Of a stretch of 64,000 nucleotides of DNA, positions 8,163 to 16,665 are shown one piece after another. The notes below the pieces were generated by a model, which was given only the letters and a program-made list of their open reading frames with translations, ran no database searches and was not told the origin of the DNA. The stretch is from Candidatus Kuenenia stuttgartensis (GTDB taxonomy: Bacteria > Planctomycetota > Phycisphaerae > Phycisphaerales > SM1A02): the NCBI GenBank assembly GCA_945902075.1, contig CAMDMA010000014.1:1-64000 (forward strand), written 5' to 3'. Numbering within the stretch: position 1 is the first letter of the stretch; every line of letters starts with the position of its first letter. The position numbers were made by a program, and so were the translations under genes.

Positions 8163-8995
8163 GCCGCGCGCGCGGCTTCAGTGTGGAAGGCGATGGGCCA
8201 AGAGGCGCTCGCATTTGTGGCAAGCGTGTAGTACGGAGTCCTATCGATGATTCGGTGCATGTGCACACTTTGACCTTCGATGACGATCCCGTGCGGAATG
8301 CCAGGGAAGCCGAAGGCACCGGTGTTTGCGATGCGGCGACCAACAATCGATTTGGCGAACGCGCGATGGCTGTGGCCAACGATGATCGTTCCAGCGCGCG
8401 GGGCGAAGCGTGCGCCCCAACCCGCTGCCATTTGCGGATATCGCGCCCAGTACGCGAGTACCGCGAGCATGCGATGTGGGCGGACCGCCATGTTTGCGAG
8501 GGTAGAGACGTGTGCGCCGGCACCCATCACACGCCACTCGGCGAGTGAGGCCTCGCGGGCAGCCTTAAAATGTGCGACATCTCGCGGGATTTCAGGGGGC
8601 GTTGCCGCCAAGGTGGCTGCGAAGGATCGTCGCATCGACGCGGCATACGGAGACCAAGGAGCGATCGCTGGATGAAAGGCATCGCCGTGGGTGACGTAGA
8701 TCGCGCCGTCGGCGATCGCCAAGCTGCGTACATCGCTCACGAACGGGTCGTGGTTTCCAGCGATCAGATCAAGCCTGATTCCACGGGTGACACAGAGGTC
8801 ACGAAAGATCTCAACCTCCAACTCCGCGTCGCGCTGAAACCGTGCATGGTGAAGTTCTGCGATATCGCCGTTCACGATGACGCGGTCAAACTGCTGTACG
8901 AGTGCCTCAAAGGCACGTGCGCTCCTCGCGCCGCCGGGGCGGCCGAGATGGAGATCGCTGAGGATCAGGGTTCGTGGGACGCGGGAGGGACTCAT
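8078..8995 (-). CDS. Calcineurin-like metallophosphatase, LpxH-like
   Basis: About 305 aa from Met 8995 (an upstream in-frame Met adds 13 unaligned residues). The five metallophosphatase motifs are in order: SDLHLG, NGDIAELHH, AGNHD, THGDAFHP and GHSHRAF. The layout resembles UDP-2,3-diacylglucosamine hydrolases of lipid A synthesis, but substrate assignment is tentative. The last ~28 codons run antisense into the end of the HMG-CoA lyase gene (8078-8162), an 85-base convergent overlap. Confidence 0.75.
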   Translation of the reverse strand: MSPSRVPRTLILSDLHLGRPGGARSARAFEALVQQFDRVIVNGDIAELHHARFQRDAELEVEIFRDLCVTRGIRLDLIAGNHDPFVSDVRSLAIADGAIYVTHGDAFHPAIAPWSPYAASMRRSFAATLAATPPEIPRDVAHFKAAREASLAEWRVMGAGAHVSTLANMAVRPHRMLAVLAYWARYPQMAAGWGARFAPRAGTIIVGHSHRAFAKSIVGRRIANTGAFGFPGIPHGIVIEGQSVHMHRIIDRTPYYTLATNASASWPIAFHTEAARAAQPTTGSASTLSMNRAALPSAVRSMDVE

Positions 8996-9134
8996 CAGCG
9001 CACTTTGGAGAAGGTTCCATCGGCGTTTGGGCAAGACAAGATGAGAACACAGTCATGACCTGAGAGCGGAGGGCAGTTTCCGCGACTGGCAACGATGAGG
9101 TTGGGCGATAAATCTTTGTCGCAACTCCTCGCCC

Positions 9135-10739
9135 TTACTCCGAAAATCCGTCGTTTGGATTGGGTCCGAAATTGATTTGGTCTTTGCCGTCGAGTTTTGC
9201 TCTGAGGGCGCGCTCGTCGGCGAGCTGGATAAGCGACTGCGCATCGAGTGCCTCCCATGGGCTCAAGGCGCAGCCAGCAGACATCGTGACCGCTCCCGGC
9301 CCAGCACTTCCAAGCAAAGTGACCTGGAGTGCACGCACCGCCACCCGGCAGCGTTCCGCGATCCGTTGAACGCTTTCCGGCACACCGTTGCCGTCATGCC
9401 GTGGGCCGTTTGGATCACAGAAAAGGATCACAAACTCATCGCCACCCATCCGGAAGAGATGGTCGCCCGGACGAATGCAAGACTTCAAGACTTCTACAGT
9501 TTCGCGCAGCACCTCGTCACCAGCCGCGTGGCCAAAGCGCTCGTTGTATTGCTTGAAATCATCGATATCGAAATACATCAGGCTCACTGGACGCCGCTCA
9601 GCGCGGGATCGATCGAGGATCTCCGGGAGCATTTGGTTGAGTGCGCGGCGATTTCCAGCTCCGGTGAGTTCGTCGGTCCAAGTGAGACGGCGGAACTCGC
9701 GGTGCGACTCATCAAGGTCGAGCCATTGCGCGAGCCAATTGGCCCAGCTCGCGAGGCGTTCCAGATCGATATGCGCTGAGAGAAGGATTCCATGGCACCC
9801 GCGACGCCCCTGAACGCTGGCCTGTTGGAGGGCTGTACGTTCGCGGGCAATGGCGTCCTCCTCGCCGGGCCGCGGCGGTGGGACAAGACGCAGATCTTCC
9901 GAATGCAGATGATGCTTCAACACTTGAAGCGCAATCTCTCGGAGGTTGTCACCGTCCATGATTGCGCGCACAAGCGTCACGTCGCCCACAGAAGTTTGTT
10001 CGCGCTGCGCGTGGCGTGGTTCGCGACTCGCGGGCATCGTGAAGGCGGGGCGCGTCGCGGCGGCGTTGCGCAGATTGCGGTTGGCAATCGGGTTTGGAGC
10101 GGGCGTTTGAGCCGGAGGTACAGAAGTTGATTTCGGGAGCCAATTTGATGGCGATTCTGCTGCGACAGGAGCAGTGAGCACGGGGGCGACTTGAGTTTCT
10201 GGATGTGCCTGGGCCATCGCCTTGGCGATCTGCAAATCCACTACTTTCGCGTCGGGAATCCGCGGTGCTTCGGGCGTCCGTGGCACTTCGGGCATCCTCG
10301 GAGTTTCCGGCATCCGCGACGCTGGACTCTCAATGAGTCGGAGCTCTGTGAACACGCGCACGACTTCCTCGTTCGACGCTGGAAGCGGGATGGAGTCCTC
10401 GAATCCCTCTGCGGTGGTGATCGCACTGAGCTCTTCTTGCCCGAGTGGAAACAGTAAGACAATTGGTACGGAGGAATCGACGCGCGCAAATGACTGGACC
10501 ACGACAGCTGCGTCGAACGATTCGCATTCGGAGCAAATTGCAATCGCAGCGATCGGTTCGCGCGCTCGGGATTTCGAGAGCTCAGCAAGCGCATCGTAGA
10601 GATTGGCAACTTCCGATACGGCGTCGATGTGTCGGCGCGCGGTCGAGGCAAAGTCGCGCACGACTTCGGAGTTCCCGACGACGAGAAGTCGACCGCGCAT
10701 GCGGCGCTGGCGCACGGTGGTGGGTGGGAGCGAGGTCAT
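9135..10739 (-). CDS. Diguanylate cyclase with degenerate receiver-like N-terminus
   Basis: 534 aa. Residues 15-135 look like a receiver-type fold (RGRLLVVGNSE..., PIVLLFP) without a clear phospho-acceptor Asp. A Pro-rich linker follows with repeated P-E-x-P-R units (about 140-165). After a helical middle region comes a GGDEF domain with an intact GGDEF (432-436) and a product-inhibition I-site RPGD (423-426), so active c-di-GMP synthesis is expected. There is no signal peptide or membrane helix, so it should be cytosolic. The start overlaps the upstream gene stop (ATGA), linking it to the receiver-like protein at 10736-11434. Confidence 0.85.
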   Translation of the reverse strand: MTSLPPTTVRQRRMRGRLLVVGNSEVVRDFASTARRHIDAVSEVANLYDALAELSKSRAREPIAAIAICSECESFDAAVVVQSFARVDSSVPIVLLFPLGQEELSAITTAEGFEDSIPLPASNEEVVRVFTELRLIESPASRMPETPRMPEVPRTPEAPRIPDAKVVDLQIAKAMAQAHPETQVAPVLTAPVAAESPSNWLPKSTSVPPAQTPAPNPIANRNLRNAAATRPAFTMPASREPRHAQREQTSVGDVTLVRAIMDGDNLREIALQVLKHHLHSEDLRLVPPPRPGEEDAIARERTALQQASVQGRRGCHGILLSAHIDLERLASWANWLAQWLDLDESHREFRRLTWTDELTGAGNRRALNQMLPEILDRSRAERRPVSLMYFDIDDFKQYNERFGHAAGDEVLRETVEVLKSCIRPGDHLFRMGGDEFVILFCDPNGPRHDGNGVPESVQRIAERCRVAVRALQVTLLGSAGPGAVTMSAGCALSPWEALDAQSLIQLADERALRAKLDGKDQINFGPNPNDGFSE

Positions 10740-11434
10740 CGTCCACCTCCGCGCGGCGTTCTGCCGAAAGGACCTCGATCGAGGTCGCCGGGTTCGTCTT
10801 CGCCTGGCGCGCGGCCGTCCTCGCCGTCCTCATCGTCGCCTAGTTCGGTCAAACCCTCTTCGAGTGGATCCTGCAGAAGCATGTCGAATTCTTCAGGTGA
10901 CACGCGCACCGCGCTCTGCTCGGTCGGTTCATCTTCGAAATCGAAGTGTTCGCCATCGTCGTCGCTGACCGGTGGCAACGCGGTCTCCGCGATGCGAAGT
11001 TGCGGTGGTTTGATCGTGGTTGTCCGCGGGCGGGACAGATCAATCTCGACGACCCGACGATGATCCAAACTCGCCGGGTCGGTCGTGCTGCGGGCGGCGG
11101 AAATCAGGATGGCGATTTCGCTCTCGAAAACCCAGATCGCGACGTGCGGTAGCCTTGTCTTCACGGAGTTGATAAGCGTTGCAAGGTCCTCAAGACCACG
11201 ATTGGCGAGGATGAGAGCGGTGCTTTCTCGCGCCGCTGGGCGGCGGACATGTCCGTCGTTCCAACACAGCGCGGCCATCGCGAGGAGCGGATGACTGATA
11301 AGTTCGCAGTCAACCCTCGATTCGTCGATCGTGCGACGAAGTTCGGGGGTGCACACACCGTCCGCGGTGATCAGAATCACCGCGTGGGTATGGGCACGCA
11401 AGGCCTCGATCGGCTTCGTCATCGGAACCTGCAC
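10736..11434 (-). CDS. Hypothetical protein with receiver-like domain and acidic tail, coupled to diguanylate cyclase
   Basis: 232 aa from a GTG start with a well-placed GAGGAGA. Residues 10-130 alternate hydrophobic strands and helices in a receiver-like pattern (HAVILITADG, STALILANRG, HVAIWVFESE), but the acidic pocket of response regulators is not evident. The C-terminal half is strongly acidic and Gly/Asp-rich (DDDGEHFDFEDE, ELGDDEDGEDG). Because it ends in an ATGA overlap with the cyclase gene, the two proteins probably act together. No named family is recognised. Confidence 0.6.
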   Translation of the reverse strand: MQVPMTKPIEALRAHTHAVILITADGVCTPELRRTIDESRVDCELISHPLLAMAALCWNDGHVRRPAARESTALILANRGLEDLATLINSVKTRLPHVAIWVFESEIAILISAARSTTDPASLDHRRVVEIDLSRPRTTTIKPPQLRIAETALPPVSDDDGEHFDFEDEPTEQSAVRVSPEEFDMLLQDPLEEGLTELGDDEDGEDGRAPGEDEPGDLDRGPFGRTPRGGGR

Positions 11435-11770
11435 GGCTCGATCTCCTCGGATTCGAATCTAGCACTCAATTCGGAAGGTGCGGCAGGAACCTCTTAACCC
11501 GGTGGCAATTGAGGCAATTCACTGGGGGTCTGCGTCGATCGCAAGGCTCTCGGAGCAATCGTGCGTGGCTTCGGCGGTTGAAATTTGCTATCTTCCGCGA
11601 CCCGTCGCCCACACCGTGGTGGGCACACCCTTCGGCACAAGTCGAAGGTATCCAGGACTCCACCGACAGCGAGCGGAACGCTACTTGGTTCGACCGACGG
11701 TTGCCCAACACCGAAGGCTCAATCAATCAGCCAACTCTCAATCTCGGGCTTGACAGTGATAGGAAACACC
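11435..11770. other. Intergenic region upstream of rpsR
   Basis: 336 bases separate the divergent receiver-like gene from rpsR. I see no convincing coding region. It holds a GCTATCTT promoter-like element at 11587-11594 and an AGGAAA ribosome-binding site directly before rpsR. Confidence 0.5.
11587..11594 (+). promoter_or_regulatory. Possible -10 element for rpsR
   Basis: GCTATCTT in an otherwise GC-rich context. Similar GCTAT-rich boxes occur before fumC (13796-13803) and atpG (44815-44822). No matching -35 box was found, so this rests on recurrence only. Confidence 0.3.
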
Positions 11771-12004
11771 ATGACTCAGTTCCAGACTCAAGCTCCCACA
11801 TTTCGGCTCAAGGAAGGCGTCGGCGGACGCCGTTTCGTCGACTATCGCTCGACTGAGGATCTTCGCCGCCTCATGACTCCGAACGGAAAGATCTATTCGC
11901 GAAAGCGCACCAGCCTCTCCGCGCAGGAGCAGGCGCAGGTCGCGCAGGCGATCAAGCGCGCGCGCTTTATGGCGCTGCTGCCTTACACCAGCGCGACCAT
12001 GTGA
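11771..12004 (+). CDS. rpsR: 30S ribosomal protein bS18
   Basis: 77-aa ribosomal protein of the small-subunit platform. Family features are [26 protein letters not shown] and the C-terminal [13 protein letters not shown]. An AGGAAA lies seven bases upstream of the ATG at 11771. The usual rpsF-ssb-rpsR-rplI neighbours are absent and the gene stands alone. Its stop codon (12002-12004) falls in the first unit of a 14-bp tandem array, and a rho-independent terminator follows. Confidence 0.93.
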   Translation: MTQFQTQAPTFRLKEGVGGRRFVDYRSTEDLRRLMTPNGKIYSRKRTSLSAQEQAQVAQAIKRARFMALLPYTSATM

Positions 12005-12062
12005 TTGCGACCATGTGATTGCATGCATGTGATTGCAATCATGTGATTGCATGCATGTGAAG
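11993..12062. repeat. 14-bp tandem repeat across the rpsR stop
   Basis: Five 14-bp units (gcgaccatgtgatt and variants) lie head to tail. The first encodes the last three residues and stop of bS18. Each unit carries TGA, and because the period is not a multiple of three, stops fall in all frames. At units four to five the sequence GCAATCA-tg-TGATTGC is an inverted repeat (12035-12050). Confidence 0.93.
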
Positions 12063-12135
12063 GTCGTTCGACTCGTCACTAGACGGTCCAGCGACGAGCG
12101 GTGTCAAACCGCGCGTAAATCAGACAAATCAACCG

Positions 12136-12170
12136 CACGGGCTCCATCAGGGGCCCGTGTGTTTGTTTGG
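12136..12170 (+). terminator. Rho-independent terminator after rpsR
   Basis: Stem CACGGGC/GCCCGTG (12136-12142 with 12153-12159), loop of about ten bases, followed by the T-rich tract tgtttgttt. Confidence 0.75.
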
Positions 12171-12224
12171 ATGATGGCGTAGACGCGCGGCACGCTCGTT
12201 TGGAGCGATGGACAAGAATCGAAA

Positions 12225-13616
12225 TCAGTGCCGTGGAAGCAGGCGTGATGTGATGCGTCGCCACCAAAGCAGCGTGCGGAGCTTGCGGATGCCAGCGTCT
12301 GAGGGGTTGATCGCACGCGCACGGCCGATCCAACCGGAAGCCGAGGCAAAGTCGCGGCGTTCGATTGCAATGAGCGCGAGATTGTGCAGGGCGACCATCG
12401 ATGTCGGATCGAGTCTTAGGAGTCGGCGCGAGCGGGCACGACCTTCGCGAAGGTCTCCACGCTCGAGTGAAAGACGGGCACCAAGACGAAGCGCCTCGAT
12501 ATCACCGCTGTGCGCGCGACGGATGTCAGTTCCGAAGTGCCCGTGCAATGCGCGTTCAGCCTGGTCGATGAGGCCGACGGAAAGGAGTGCGCCGACGATT
12601 TCGATGAGGTCGACACGGTCAGGCATCGGTGCAACACGGTCAGGCATCGGTGCAACACGGTCAGGCATCGGTGCAAGATGACCAAGTGGCCGCGCCTCGA
12701 ACTCTTTGGCAAGCACATCGCGGGCGTTCGACTCGACTCCACGGGCGAGGCTAATGAGCGCGGCCTCGTACGCTAGCCCCGGAAGTTCGCTCGCGAGCCG
12801 CGAAGCAATCTCGATGTGACGGGTGGCACGCGAGAGGTCAGCGCGACGTCGCATCGTGCGTGCGAGTAACAGATGGAGCCGAGGGTTCGAAGGCTCGTTG
12901 CGCGCGAGTTGCTCAAGTATCTGACTTGCCTCCGCGGTGCGTCCGGTGGCGAGGTGAATGCGGACGGCCTCCAACGCGAGATGAGATGGAACGCCTCCAC
13001 GGCGGAATTCTTCGGCGAGTAGGACGGCGGTATCGGCGCCGCGACCGGCGAGCAGGAGCACCCGCGCAAGCTCGATACGCGCGCCGGAAAGCGTTGGTCC
13101 TTCGGCGATCGCGCGGCGAAAGCAGTGCTCAGCGCGCTTGAGATCGCCGCGTGCGAGGAGGCTACGAGCGATCTCAAGATGCGAAGTCGCGGGGCGGTCG
13201 ATCGAATGCAATGCGAGGTAGTAACCGGTTTCCGCTTCTTCGTGGCGGCCCGCCATAGCAAGCGAGCGGATCAGCATCGATGCTGCCGTCTCGCATTTCG
13301 GATCAAGCTTCAGGACCGACTCAAATGCGGTTGCCGCTTCGTCGTGTCGCGCAAGCTTCGCAAGCATGAGCCCCTCCGCGAGCCGCGGATCGCGCGCGGT
13401 CGGAAGGAGCGACGCAGATTGACGGTACAACTGGAGCGCTTCGTCTTGCCGACCGATCGCCTCGAGCGTCCAACCGAGATTCAGCATCCAGTCGCCGCGA
13501 CTTGGATCGCTCGCGACAGCGGCGCGCAATTCGCGCTCGGCATCCGCAAGCCGCCCCTGTCGGAGCATTTCGCGCGCGCGGTTCGCATGCTGTTCGCCTT
13601 TACGTGGATCGGCCAT
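12225..13616 (-). CDS. Tetratricopeptide-repeat protein
   Basis: About 463 aa from Met 13616. It is built almost entirely of TPR helical pairs (W..LG..LE..GR.DEAL.LY, ... AL..DP pattern) and likely acts as a protein-interaction scaffold. There is no signal peptide. Near residue 330 the heptapeptide APMPDRV occurs three times, from a 21-bp DNA repeat, probably forming a linker between TPR blocks. The C-terminus is basic and aromatic (LLWWRRITSRLLPRH), compatible with membrane association. The gene stands alone, so its partners are unknown. Confidence 0.8.
   Translation of the reverse strand: MADPRKGEQHANRAREMLRQGRLADAERELRAAVASDPSRGDWMLNLGWTLEAIGRQDEALQLYRQSASLLPTARDPRLAEGLMLAKLARHDEAATAFESVLKLDPKCETAASMLIRSLAMAGRHEEAETGYYLALHSIDRPATSHLEIARSLLARGDLKRAEHCFRRAIAEGPTLSGARIELARVLLLAGRGADTAVLLAEEFRRGGVPSHLALEAVRIHLATGRTAEASQILEQLARNEPSNPRLHLLLARTMRRRADLSRATRHIEIASRLASELPGLAYEAALISLARGVESNARDVLAKEFEARPLGHLAPMPDRVAPMPDRVAPMPDRVDLIEIVGALLSVGLIDQAERALHGHFGTDIRRAHSGDIEALRLGARLSLERGDLREGRARSRRLLRLDPTSMVALHNLALIAIERRDFASASGWIGRARAINPSDAGIRKLRTLLWWRRITSRLLPRH
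12613..12675. repeat. 21-bp tandem repeat inside the TPR gene
   Basis: Three identical 21-bp units (acacggtcaggcatcggtgc plus a) encode APMPDRV three times. The period preserves the frame and the copies are perfect, suggesting a recent duplication. Confidence 0.93.
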
Positions 13617-13795
13617 GGTGTCGTGAAGTCGTTGCTGTTGAAGTCGAGGGCGTGTTGAAGGCACTCGGACTCGGGGAGGGCGCACCTTCGACAGGTTTGA
13701 TGAAGATACGCGCGATGCGTGGCAAAGACGAGGGCAAATTTGCGAAACGATCCTCTTGACCTGCCGTGGCGCGGACGGAGCACTCAGATCATCTC

Positions 13796-13803
13796 GCTAT
13801 ATT
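13796..13803 (+). promoter_or_regulatory. Possible -10 element for fumC
   Basis: CGCTATATT box about 45 bases before the fumC start, of the same type as those before rpsR and atpG. No -35 box is visible at standard spacing. Confidence 0.35.
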
Positions 13804-13847
13804 CTCGATCCCCGCAGTTCCGCACAGAAGTTCGCTGAGGAAGCACC

Positions 13848-15392
13848 ATGGCCACGGCAAGTCGTTCCGCAAAGTCCGCATCGAAGTCCGCCCGCACGTC
13901 TACGCGCAAGTCCGGTATCGGCACGCGCATCGTGTTGGGCGAACACCGTCGCGAGACCGATTCGATGGGCGAAATGTTTGTGCCGTCAGACGCGCTCTAC
14001 GGCGCGACCACGCAGCGTGCCGTCCTCAACTTTCCCGTTTCCTTCCGGCCAGTTCCGCAAGCGCAGATTGAGGCGCACATTCTCCTCAAAAAGTGCTGCG
14101 CGCAGGCAAACGCCGAACTCGGCGAACTCGCGAAGGACAAAGCTGCGACCATCTCCGCGGCGTGCGATGAACTGCTCGCGGGGTTCGCCACGCCAGCCGC
14201 GCACGGGATGCCGCATCCGCTCATGCGGCACTTTCCGATCGATGTCTTTCAGACCGGCTCCGGCACTTCGACCAACATGAATGTGAACGAGGTCGTGGCC
14301 AATGTGGCGAGCCAGCGTGCCGGGAAGCCGATCGGCTCGAAGGACCCACTGCACCCAAACGACCATGTCAACTATGGTCAAAGTTCCAACGATACTTATC
14401 CCTCGTCGATGCAGATCGCTGGAGCATTGCGCATCACCGAGCGACTTATCCCCGCCTTGGAGCGACTCGCGAAGGCGCTTGAACTGAAGGCAAAGCAGTG
14501 GGATAAGGTGGTCAAGATCGGCCGCACCCACTTAATGGACGCGACGCCGATTCGGCTTGGCCAAGAGTTCAGCGGTTACGCAGCGGCGATCCGACTTGGC
14601 ATCGGTCGTGCGCGCGCGGCGAGCGCAGCGCTCGCAACCGATATGCCGATCGGTGGCACCGCCGTTGGTACCGGCATCAACGCACACATCCGGTTCGGTC
14701 GCACCGTGTGCGCGAAGCTCACGAAGGCAACCGGAGTCCGATTTGTGGAGGCGAAGAACCACTTTGAAGCACAATCAACGCGCGACTGCGTCGTCGATGC
14801 ACATGCGCAGTTGAAGACCATCGCCGTGTCGCTCACGAAGATCGCAAATGACATTCGCTGGCTCGGTTCCGGTCCGCGTTGTGGACTCTTCGAACTGTCA
14901 CTTCCGGCGACGCAGCCGGGCTCATCGATTATGCCGGGGAAAGTGAACCCAGTGATCTGCGAGAGCGTGATGATGGTCGCCTGTCAGGTTGTTGGGAACG
15001 ACGCTGCGATCACGATGGGAGGGCTCGGTGGGATCGGTTCGCTGCTCGAACTCAATGTTGCTATGCCGGTCATGGCCGAACGATTGATTGAGTCGATTGA
15101 TCTTCTCGCGAACGCATGTGGGATGTTCTGCGAGAAGTGCATCGACGGTCTTGCGCTCAACGAGGCGGAGGCGACTGCAACGGTGGAGAAGAGTCTCATG
15201 ATGTGCACATCGCTTGCCCCCGTGATCGGTTATGACAACGCGGCCAAAGTCGCGAAGGAAGCGTTCAAATCAGGCGAAACTGTGCGCGAATACGTGATTC
15301 GACACAAGCTCGTCGAGCCGAAGCGACTCGCAAAGCTCCTCGATGCTGCGTCGATGACCCGGCCTGGCGGTAAGGGCCCCGGCGGCGGCTAA
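13848..15392 (+). CDS. fumC: Fumarate hydratase, class II
   Basis: TCA-cycle enzyme interconverting fumarate and malate, cytosolic, iron-independent. The 514-aa product carries all superfamily signatures: GSGTSTNMNVNEV, HPNDHVNYGQSSNDTYPS, GRTHLMDATPIRLGQE and the catalytic S-loop GSSIMPGKVNPV. It is about 45 residues longer than E. coli FumC, mainly because of a basic Ser/Lys/Arg-rich N-terminus (residues 1-25). ATG 13848 is the first ATG of the frame, preceded by an AGG. A later start cannot be excluded. Confidence 0.93.
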   Translation: MATASRSAKSASKSARTSTRKSGIGTRIVLGEHRRETDSMGEMFVPSDALYGATTQRAVLNFPVSFRPVPQAQIEAHILLKKCCAQANAELGELAKDKAATISAACDELLAGFATPAAHGMPHPLMRHFPIDVFQTGSGTSTNMNVNEVVANVASQRAGKPIGSKDPLHPNDHVNYGQSSNDTYPSSMQIAGALRITERLIPALERLAKALELKAKQWDKVVKIGRTHLMDATPIRLGQEFSGYAAAIRLGIGRARAASAALATDMPIGGTAVGTGINAHIRFGRTVCAKLTKATGVRFVEAKNHFEAQSTRDCVVDAHAQLKTIAVSLTKIANDIRWLGSGPRCGLFELSLPATQPGSSIMPGKVNPVICESVMMVACQVVGNDAAITMGGLGGIGSLLELNVAMPVMAERLIESIDLLANACGMFCEKCIDGLALNEAEATATVEKSLMMCTSLAPVIGYDNAAKVAKEAFKSGETVREYVIRHKLVEPKRLAKLLDAASMTRPGGKGPGGG

Positions 15393-15493
15393 CTCGTGAG
15401 TTCCCCGCGAACGCGTGACTCCAGCCCCGCGAGAGTTCGCGAAGAATCGCAGCCCCGTTGAGGGGCGGCGATGACAGTCGCGAACGCTAAAAC

Positions 15494-16522
15494 CTAGTAC
15501 ACCTCAAGCATGCATCGATGCGTCGGGCGCACGCGGCGCTTGATGTCCTCGGTTGACCAAGTGGTGACGGGCTTCTCCGCGAGTTCGTCGGCCACTTTCG
15601 TGAAGCCGCCGATGCCGCGGCGTGCGAGCATTTGAAAGACGCCCACTTGCATTCCTGCGAGGCCACACATGTACATAAGCGTCTGCGGGGAATGCAGAAG
15701 ATCCATCGCGCCAGGTAGGTGCTCAAGCTGGCGATCGATGTAGTGGTGAACGTACTCGCCCTTCCCGCCATCGGCGCGCAACTCTCGCGAAACCACCGGG
15801 TGGTACCGGAAGTTCGGGTGCTTGTCGGAAAGTTCTCGCAAGAGGTCGTCGTAGAGCAAATCGCTGGTGTAGGGCGATCCCATGACGAATTCGATACGAC
15901 TTTCGCAGCGCTTCCAAGTTGCAGCGGCGGGAGAGTCAGCGGGTGGGCCGAGGAGGAGCTCCATAAGAAACCCGCGGAAGGGCGCGACTCCGGTACCGGT
16001 GGCGAGGAAGAGGTAGTCGTGCTTCGACGGATCCGAGGGCAGCAGAAACCGCTTGCCATTTGGCCCCGAAACATCGATCGCGTCGCCGGGCCGGCGGTCA
16101 CACAGCCAGTTCGAGCACACACCGAGAAAGAGGCCGTGGTCCTCCGCGTCGTCACCCTCCTTTTGGGGTTCGCGCTCGGCGATCACGCGCTTGGGCGTGG
16201 TCGCGATCACGCGCCCATGGCCATCTTCGCCCCAGGAGGGGCTTGCAAGCGAATACAGCCTTACCTTGTGCGGCTTTCCGTGGGTATCGGTACCAGCAGG
16301 AATCACGCCGAAACTCTGCCCAGCGAGGAAGGAGCCTTCGAGTGAGGTTCCCGAGACATCGATCTCAACATGTCGAATGAACGATGCGCTCTTTCCCTTC
16401 ATACAGAGTCGTGAGGCGTGCACCTTTGCGGCGACGGGCGCGTTTGGCATCGCAAGGTGCATCTTCGCCTCGGGAAGCGCGGGCTCGGTCGGGTCGTAGG
16501 GCACGGCGTCAGTCGCGGTCAT
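15494..16522 (-). CDS. Plant-type ferredoxin-NADP(+) reductase
   Basis: 342-aa flavoprotein transferring electrons between ferredoxin and NADP(H). The FAD motif RLYSLAS, the GVCSNWLCD turn, the NADP loop GTGVAPFRGF and the MCGLAGMQ segment are all present, and the chain ends in Tyr as in plant-type enzymes. The family is shared by cyanobacteria, plastids and some heterotrophs. The N-terminal ~25 residues are not part of the fold. A short GCCCC/GGGGC hairpin lies between it and fumC but lacks a convincing T tract. Confidence 0.88.
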   Translation of the reverse strand: MTATDAVPYDPTEPALPEAKMHLAMPNAPVAAKVHASRLCMKGKSASFIRHVEIDVSGTSLEGSFLAGQSFGVIPAGTDTHGKPHKVRLYSLASPSWGEDGHGRVIATTPKRVIAEREPQKEGDDAEDHGLFLGVCSNWLCDRRPGDAIDVSGPNGKRFLLPSDPSKHDYLFLATGTGVAPFRGFLMELLLGPPADSPAAATWKRCESRIEFVMGSPYTSDLLYDDLLRELSDKHPNFRYHPVVSRELRADGGKGEYVHHYIDRQLEHLPGAMDLLHSPQTLMYMCGLAGMQVGVFQMLARRGIGGFTKVADELAEKPVTTWSTEDIKRRVRPTHRCMLEVY

Positions 16523-16555
16523 GGCGCGAATGTAGCGCGGAGTGCGGCAGCGCGG

Positions 16556-16592
16556 GGGAAAAACGCGACCGGCGCGGAGTGCGCGCCGGTCG
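16556..16592 (-). terminator. Rho-independent terminator after the fibro-slime gene
   Basis: A perfect 11-bp stem CGACCGGCGCG/CGCGCCGGTCG (16566-16592) with a 5-base loop, followed on the minus strand by cgTTTTTccc. It is placed to end transcription of the 16666-17610 gene. Confidence 0.88.
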
Positions 16593-16665
16593 TTGCCGTG
16601 TCGTCATGGACGGCCGCCCGGGTGCAGGCGGCCGCGCACGGCTGAGAGCGGAAAGGCAAGGAGTT

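Noticed and set aside
15393-15493. Rho-independent terminator between fumC and ferredoxin-NADP reductase
   Set aside because: A GCCCC/GGGGC hairpin is present, but neither strand has a convincing T tract.
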